Below, piece after piece: positions 6,788 through 9,214 of a stretch of DNA of 9,214 nucleotides. Below the pieces are notes generated by a model that saw nothing but the letters and a program-made list of their open reading frames with translations, did not search any database and was not told where the DNA came from. Origin of the DNA: Acidobacteriota bacterium (GTDB taxonomy: Bacteria; Acidobacteriota; Thermoanaerobaculia; Thermoanaerobaculales; Thermoanaerobaculaceae); assembly GCA_021782525.1 (NCBI GenBank), contig JAJXUY010000040.1:1-9214 (forward strand), written 5' to 3'. Numbering within the stretch: the stretch's first letter is position 1; each line of letters begins with the position of its first letter. The position numbers were made by a program, and so were the translations under genes.

Positions 6788-6996
6788 GCGCCCACCGCCG
6801 AGCGAACGTCCGTGTCGTGTCGCGCCGTGGCCTGGATGCAGCGGGCCGGCTTGTGTCGCGGCCGGCCGCCCTCTAGAGTGGCGCTACGTCGTCTGACCGC
6901 GGCCCGACCGTCGGTTGCAGATGCGTCGTTCGACCGCAGCGCCCGGGCCAAGGCGACGGGCATGGGCCGGCGAGCGAAGAGCGGAGACGGCGGGTG
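6788..6996. other. Intergenic gap between the OmpA-domain and TonB-domain genes
   Basis: This 209-bp gap has no convincing ORF of its own. At its left edge a weak hairpin spans the upstream stop codon: GGTG (6775-6778) and GCGC (6781-6784) pair with GCGC (6788-6791) and CACC (6793-6796) around a TGA loop. That would be a poor terminator. The right half contains the candidate promoter at 6851-6879. The gap supports separate transcription of the TonB-domain gene but does not exclude read-through. Confidence 0.4.
6851..6879 (+). promoter_or_regulatory. Possible promoter of the TonB-domain gene
   Basis: TTGTGT (6851-6856; 3 of 6) is followed by exactly 17 nt and TAGAGT (6874-6879; 4 of 6). This is within the 209-bp gap between the second OmpA-domain gene and the TonB-domain gene. 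The spacer contains a perfect 12-bp palindrome GCGGCCGGCCGC (6858-6869), a possible operator. The hexamers are weak, so this is only a candidate; the leader would be about 110 nt. Confidence 0.35.
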
Positions 6997-7992
6997 ATGA
7001 GAGGCGGGATGAAACGGCTCGGTGGCGCGTCGCTGGCCGTTCTGGCCTGCGGCGCGGGGCTCGCGGCGACACCGCCGCAGCAGTCCCCGGACGAGCTGCT
7101 GCGCCGGGCGGCGGCCCGGGTCCTCGACGCCAGGACCGCCGGACCGGTCACGCTCACCTACTCACTGCGTTTCGCCGACGGCACGACGGGGACGTACTCC
7201 TGGAGCCAGCGCGACCGCGACAACAACCGCGAGGAGATCCGGATCTCGGATCGGTCGAGCTCGCGCGGGGCGCTCGCGGGATGCGGCTGGCAGACTCCGG
7301 GCCACGACGCCGCCACCGCGTGGTGGCTCGTCGAGAAGGCGCTGGCGCTCGGCGCCCAGCTCGCGCCCGACGAGATCCACCCGATGGCCGCCCAGGCGCG
7401 CGAGATCGACGGCGAGGCGTTCGCGGAGGTATGGGCCGAGCGGCCGCCGGAGCTCGGCCGCCGGGTCGTCTTCCTGACCGAGCCGGACCTCGACCTCGGC
7501 CTCTCCGAGATCGGGGAGTTGCGGCGGAGCTACGCGGACTGGAAGCAGCTCCGTGGCGTCGGGGCCGTCCCGGGCGTCGCGCGCGTCTACGTCGCTGGCG
7601 CGCTCGCGCTCGAGATGAGGCTGGAGCGCGGGACGAACCGGCCGGTCGCAAAGGCGGAGCTGGCGCCGCCGCCCGGGTCGGTGGAGCGGGCGCACTGCTC
7701 GGACGAGGTGGCGCCGCCGAAGCTGGTCAGAAGGACGCCGCCCGCCTATCCGGAGGAGGCCCGGAGGGCCCGCGTGCAGGGGGTGTTCGTCGTGGCGGCG
7801 ACGATCGGCGCGGACGGCGCGGTGACCGACGCCCACCTGATCTACCCGGTCGCGGCGAGATCGGACAGCCGGGCGTTGATGGGAGACGCGGCGGTCGCGG
7901 CCGTCAAGACGTGGCGCTACGAGCCCGCCCGCTGCCAGGGCGCGCCGATCGCCACCGACCTCAACGTCACCGTGACGTTCACGCTCAAGTAA
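6997..7992 (+). CDS. Periplasmic protein with TonB C-terminal domain
   Basis: This is a 331-residue protein with a C-terminal domain of the energy transducer TonB. GGAGA (6983-6987) serves the ATG at 6997 at 9 nt; the GTG at 6994 is an adjacent alternative. Residues 1-24 are a signal peptide or anchor (ASLAVLACGAGLAAT). C18 within VLAC is a poor lipobox, so Sec cleavage is more likely than lipidation. Residues about 30-225 are unrecognised, mixed alpha/beta (VTLTYSLRFADGTTGTYSW, LVEKALALGAQLAPDEIHP, GVARVYVAGALALEMRL). Residues about 238-331 match TonB-C: TPPAYPEEARRARVQGVFVV, IGADGAVTDAHLI, AVAAVKTWRYEP, NVTVTFTLK. C234 and C313 flank the domain and could pair. The usual Pro-Lys linker is absent, and so is a clear ExbB-binding transmembrane helix, so classical energy transfer is doubtful. 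A structural or partner-binding role at outer-membrane receptors is possible. It is probably co-transcribed with the PLD gene 81 bp downstream. Confidence 0.83.
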   Translation: MRGGMKRLGGASLAVLACGAGLAATPPQQSPDELLRRAAARVLDARTAGPVTLTYSLRFADGTTGTYSWSQRDRDNNREEIRISDRSSSRGALAGCGWQTPGHDAATAWWLVEKALALGAQLAPDEIHPMAAQAREIDGEAFAEVWAERPPELGRRVVFLTEPDLDLGLSEIGELRRSYADWKQLRGVGAVPGVARVYVAGALALEMRLERGTNRPVAKAELAPPPGSVERAHCSDEVAPPKLVRRTPPAYPEEARRARVQGVFVVAATIGADGAVTDAHLIYPVAARSDSRALMGDAAVAAVKTWRYEPARCQGAPIATDLNVTVTFTLK

Positions 7993-8009
7993 GGCGCCGC
8001 GGAGGACTC

Positions 8010-8072
8010 GTGGCCACCTACCGCAGGTCGGAACGGTGCTACGACCCGGCTTCGCGGCGGCCAAGGCAATGA
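8010..8072 (+). CDS. Possible 20-residue leader ORF upstream of the PLD gene
   Basis: The best Shine-Dalgarno sequence of this gap, GGAGG (8001-8005), lies 4 nt before a GTG at 8010, which is not in frame with the PLD gene. It opens a short frame [20 protein letters not shown], arginine-rich, that stops with TGA at 8070-8072, one base before the PLD ATG at 8074. The arrangement would suit translational coupling by termination and reinitiation. It could also be chance, since the same frame is open through the whole TonB-domain gene. No homology is recognised. Confidence 0.25.
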   Translation: MATYRRSERCYDPASRRPRQ

Positions 8073-8073
8073 C

Positions 8074-9214
8074 ATGGTGATCCGCGAGGCGCACGGGTTC
8101 GGGGCCCTGGGGGAGGTGACCGGGGTCCGCGAGATCGCCGACCGGGCCTTTTCACGCGCCGCCGGAGCGCCGCTTGTCGCCGGCAACCTGGTGCGCTTGC
8201 TCAGGGACGCGCGGGGGAACTACCCCGCCTGGCTCGCCGCCATCGCCTCGGCGAGGCACCATATCCACTTCGAGAGCTACATCGTGTACGACGACGCGAC
8301 GGGACGTGCGTTCGCCGACGCGCTGATCGCCCGAGCGCGGGACGGCGCGCGCGTCCGCCTCGTCTACGACTGGATGGGCGGCCTCGGCAAGAGCTCGAGG
8401 CGGTTCTGGAACCGCCTGCGCGACAGCGGCGTCGAGGTGCGCTGCTACAACCCACCGCGCCTGGACAGCCCCCTCGGCTGGCTCTCGCGCGACCACCGCA
8501 AGATGCTCGCGGTCGACGGGCGGATCGGCTTCGTCACCGGCCTCTGCATCGGGCGGCGGTGGGAGGGCGTCCCCGAGAAGAAGCTCGAGCCGTGGCGCGA
8601 TACCGGGATCGAGGTGTGCGGCCCGGCCGTCGCCGACATCGAGCGGGCGTTCGCGCAGGTCTGGGCGCTGACCGGCGCGCCGATTCCGGAGGACGAAGTT
8701 CCGGGTCAAAACGACCTGCCTCGGGCGGGCGACGTCAGCCTGCGCATCGTCGCCAGCCTCCCGGCGACGGCCGGCATGTTCCGCCTCGATCAGCTGATCG
8801 CCGCGCTCGCCCGCAACCGGCTCTGGCTGACCGACGCCTACTACGCCGGGTTGACCGCCTACGTGCAGGCCGTCAAGGCCGCCGCCGGCGACGGCGTCGA
8901 CGTGCGCCTTCTCGTACCGGGGGCGACGGACCTCTCCGTCCTGCGCCCGGTGTCACGCGCCGGATACCGCCCACTCCTCCAGGCCGGCGTGCGGATCTTC
9001 GAGTGGAACGGCACGATGCTGCACGCCAAGACGGCGGTCGCCGACGGCAACTGGGCCCGCGTCGGCTCGACCAACCTCAACGTCTCCAGCTGGTTCGGCA
9101 ACTGTGAGCTCGACGCGGTGGTGGAGGACGAATCGTTCGCGGCCGAGATGGAGGTGATGTACCTGCAGGACCTGGAGAACGCCACCGAGATCGTCCTCGA
9201 TACGAAGCGGAAGG
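8074..9214 (+). CDS. Phospholipase D / cardiolipin synthase-like protein, 3' end outside window
   Basis: This is a PLD-superfamily enzyme with two HKD motifs, most like ClsB-type cardiolipin synthases, which join or exchange phosphatidyl groups at the inner membrane. The frame is open for 380 codons to the window end with no stop. The ATG at 8074 is the only initiator in frame after the TonB-domain gene stop; AAGG (8063-8066) is a weak ribosome site. Domain 1 (about 33-200) includes [38 protein letters not shown], and HKD1 (H141, K143, D148) followed by GFVTGLCIG. Domain 2 (about 220-365) holds HKD2 (H317, K319, D324) in [10 protein letters not shown], followed by [12 protein letters not shown] and ELDAVV. 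Both catalytic histidines are present, so the enzyme should be active. There is no N-terminal membrane helix, as in ClsB and unlike ClsA. The missing tail may carry C-terminal membrane segments. Transphosphatidylation versus hydrolysis cannot be told from sequence alone. Confidence 0.9.
   Translation, partial: MVIREAHGFGALGEVTGVREIADRAFSRAAGAPLVAGNLVRLLRDARGNYPAWLAAIASARHHIHFESYIVYDDATGRAFADALIARARDGARVRLVYDWMGGLGKSSRRFWNRLRDSGVEVRCYNPPRLDSPLGWLSRDHRKMLAVDGRIGFVTGLCIGRRWEGVPEKKLEPWRDTGIEVCGPAVADIERAFAQVWALTGAPIPEDEVPGQNDLPRAGDVSLRIVASLPATAGMFRLDQLIAALARNRLWLTDAYYAGLTAYVQAVKAAAGDGVDVRLLVPGATDLSVLRPVSRAGYRPLLQAGVRIFEWNGTMLHAKTAVADGNWARVGSTNLNVSSWFGNCELDAVVEDESFAAEMEVMYLQDLENATEIVLDTKRK

Noticed and set aside
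6028..6876. 282-codon frame overlapping the second OmpA-domain gene
   Set aside because: It is a shifted-frame shadow with Arg-rich composition and no domain; the OmpA frame has clear motifs.
6915..8072. 385-codon frame overlapping the TonB-domain gene
   Set aside because: It is Arg/Gly/Ala-rich shadow sequence. Only its last 20 codons, after the GGAGG-GTG at 8001-8012, are kept as a tentative leader ORF.

Overview
The window is very GC-rich DNA from a Gram-negative bacterium. OmpA-type outer-membrane proteins, a TonB C-terminal domain and several Sec-type signal peptides all imply a double membrane. The gene mix (DUF3617 protein, signal-peptide TonB-domain protein, YncE-propeller/phosphoesterase fusion, ClsB-like phospholipase D) fits Acidobacteriota or a similar high-GC environmental lineage. 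That assignment is inference; no rRNA or other lineage marker is present.

Layout, left to right: (1) the 3' part of a secreted DUF3617 protein on +, whose signal peptide runs off the left edge; (2) a convergent URO-D-superfamily protein on -, with a zinc-type His-x-Cys...Cys site like that of corrinoid/CoM methyltransferases and without the usual HemE signature; (3) divergent from it, a 919-residue secreted YVTN/YncE beta-propeller fused to a phospholipase C/acid phosphatase-like phosphoesterase on +; (4) convergent to that, an OmpA-like porin on -, with a perfect 13-bp GC-rich hairpin between the two 3' ends; (5) divergent from the porin, a second OmpA-domain protein on +, with a readable sigma70-type promoter for each gene in the 224-bp gap; (6) a periplasmic TonB-C-terminal-domain protein on +; (7) a PLD/cardiolipin-synthase-like enzyme on +, cut by the right edge. 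Genes 6 and 7 are close enough to be one transcript. A possible 20-codon leader ORF sits between them, with the best Shine-Dalgarno of that gap.

Functionally, six of the seven genes concern the cell envelope: outer-membrane/peptidoglycan anchoring (two OmpA domains), TonB-type contact, phosphate-ester hydrolysis, phospholipid synthesis, and a secreted DUF3617 protein. Strand switches are frequent (+,-,+,-,+,+,+), so this is a set of short transcription units and not one large operon. No gap between genes exceeds 300 bases. I see no mobile element, CRISPR, tRNA or rRNA. I also do not see a clearly new multi-gene system. The items most worth a second look are the zinc-site URO-D-like protein, the anchorless TonB-domain protein with its downstream leader ORF and PLD gene, and the divergent OmpA pair.
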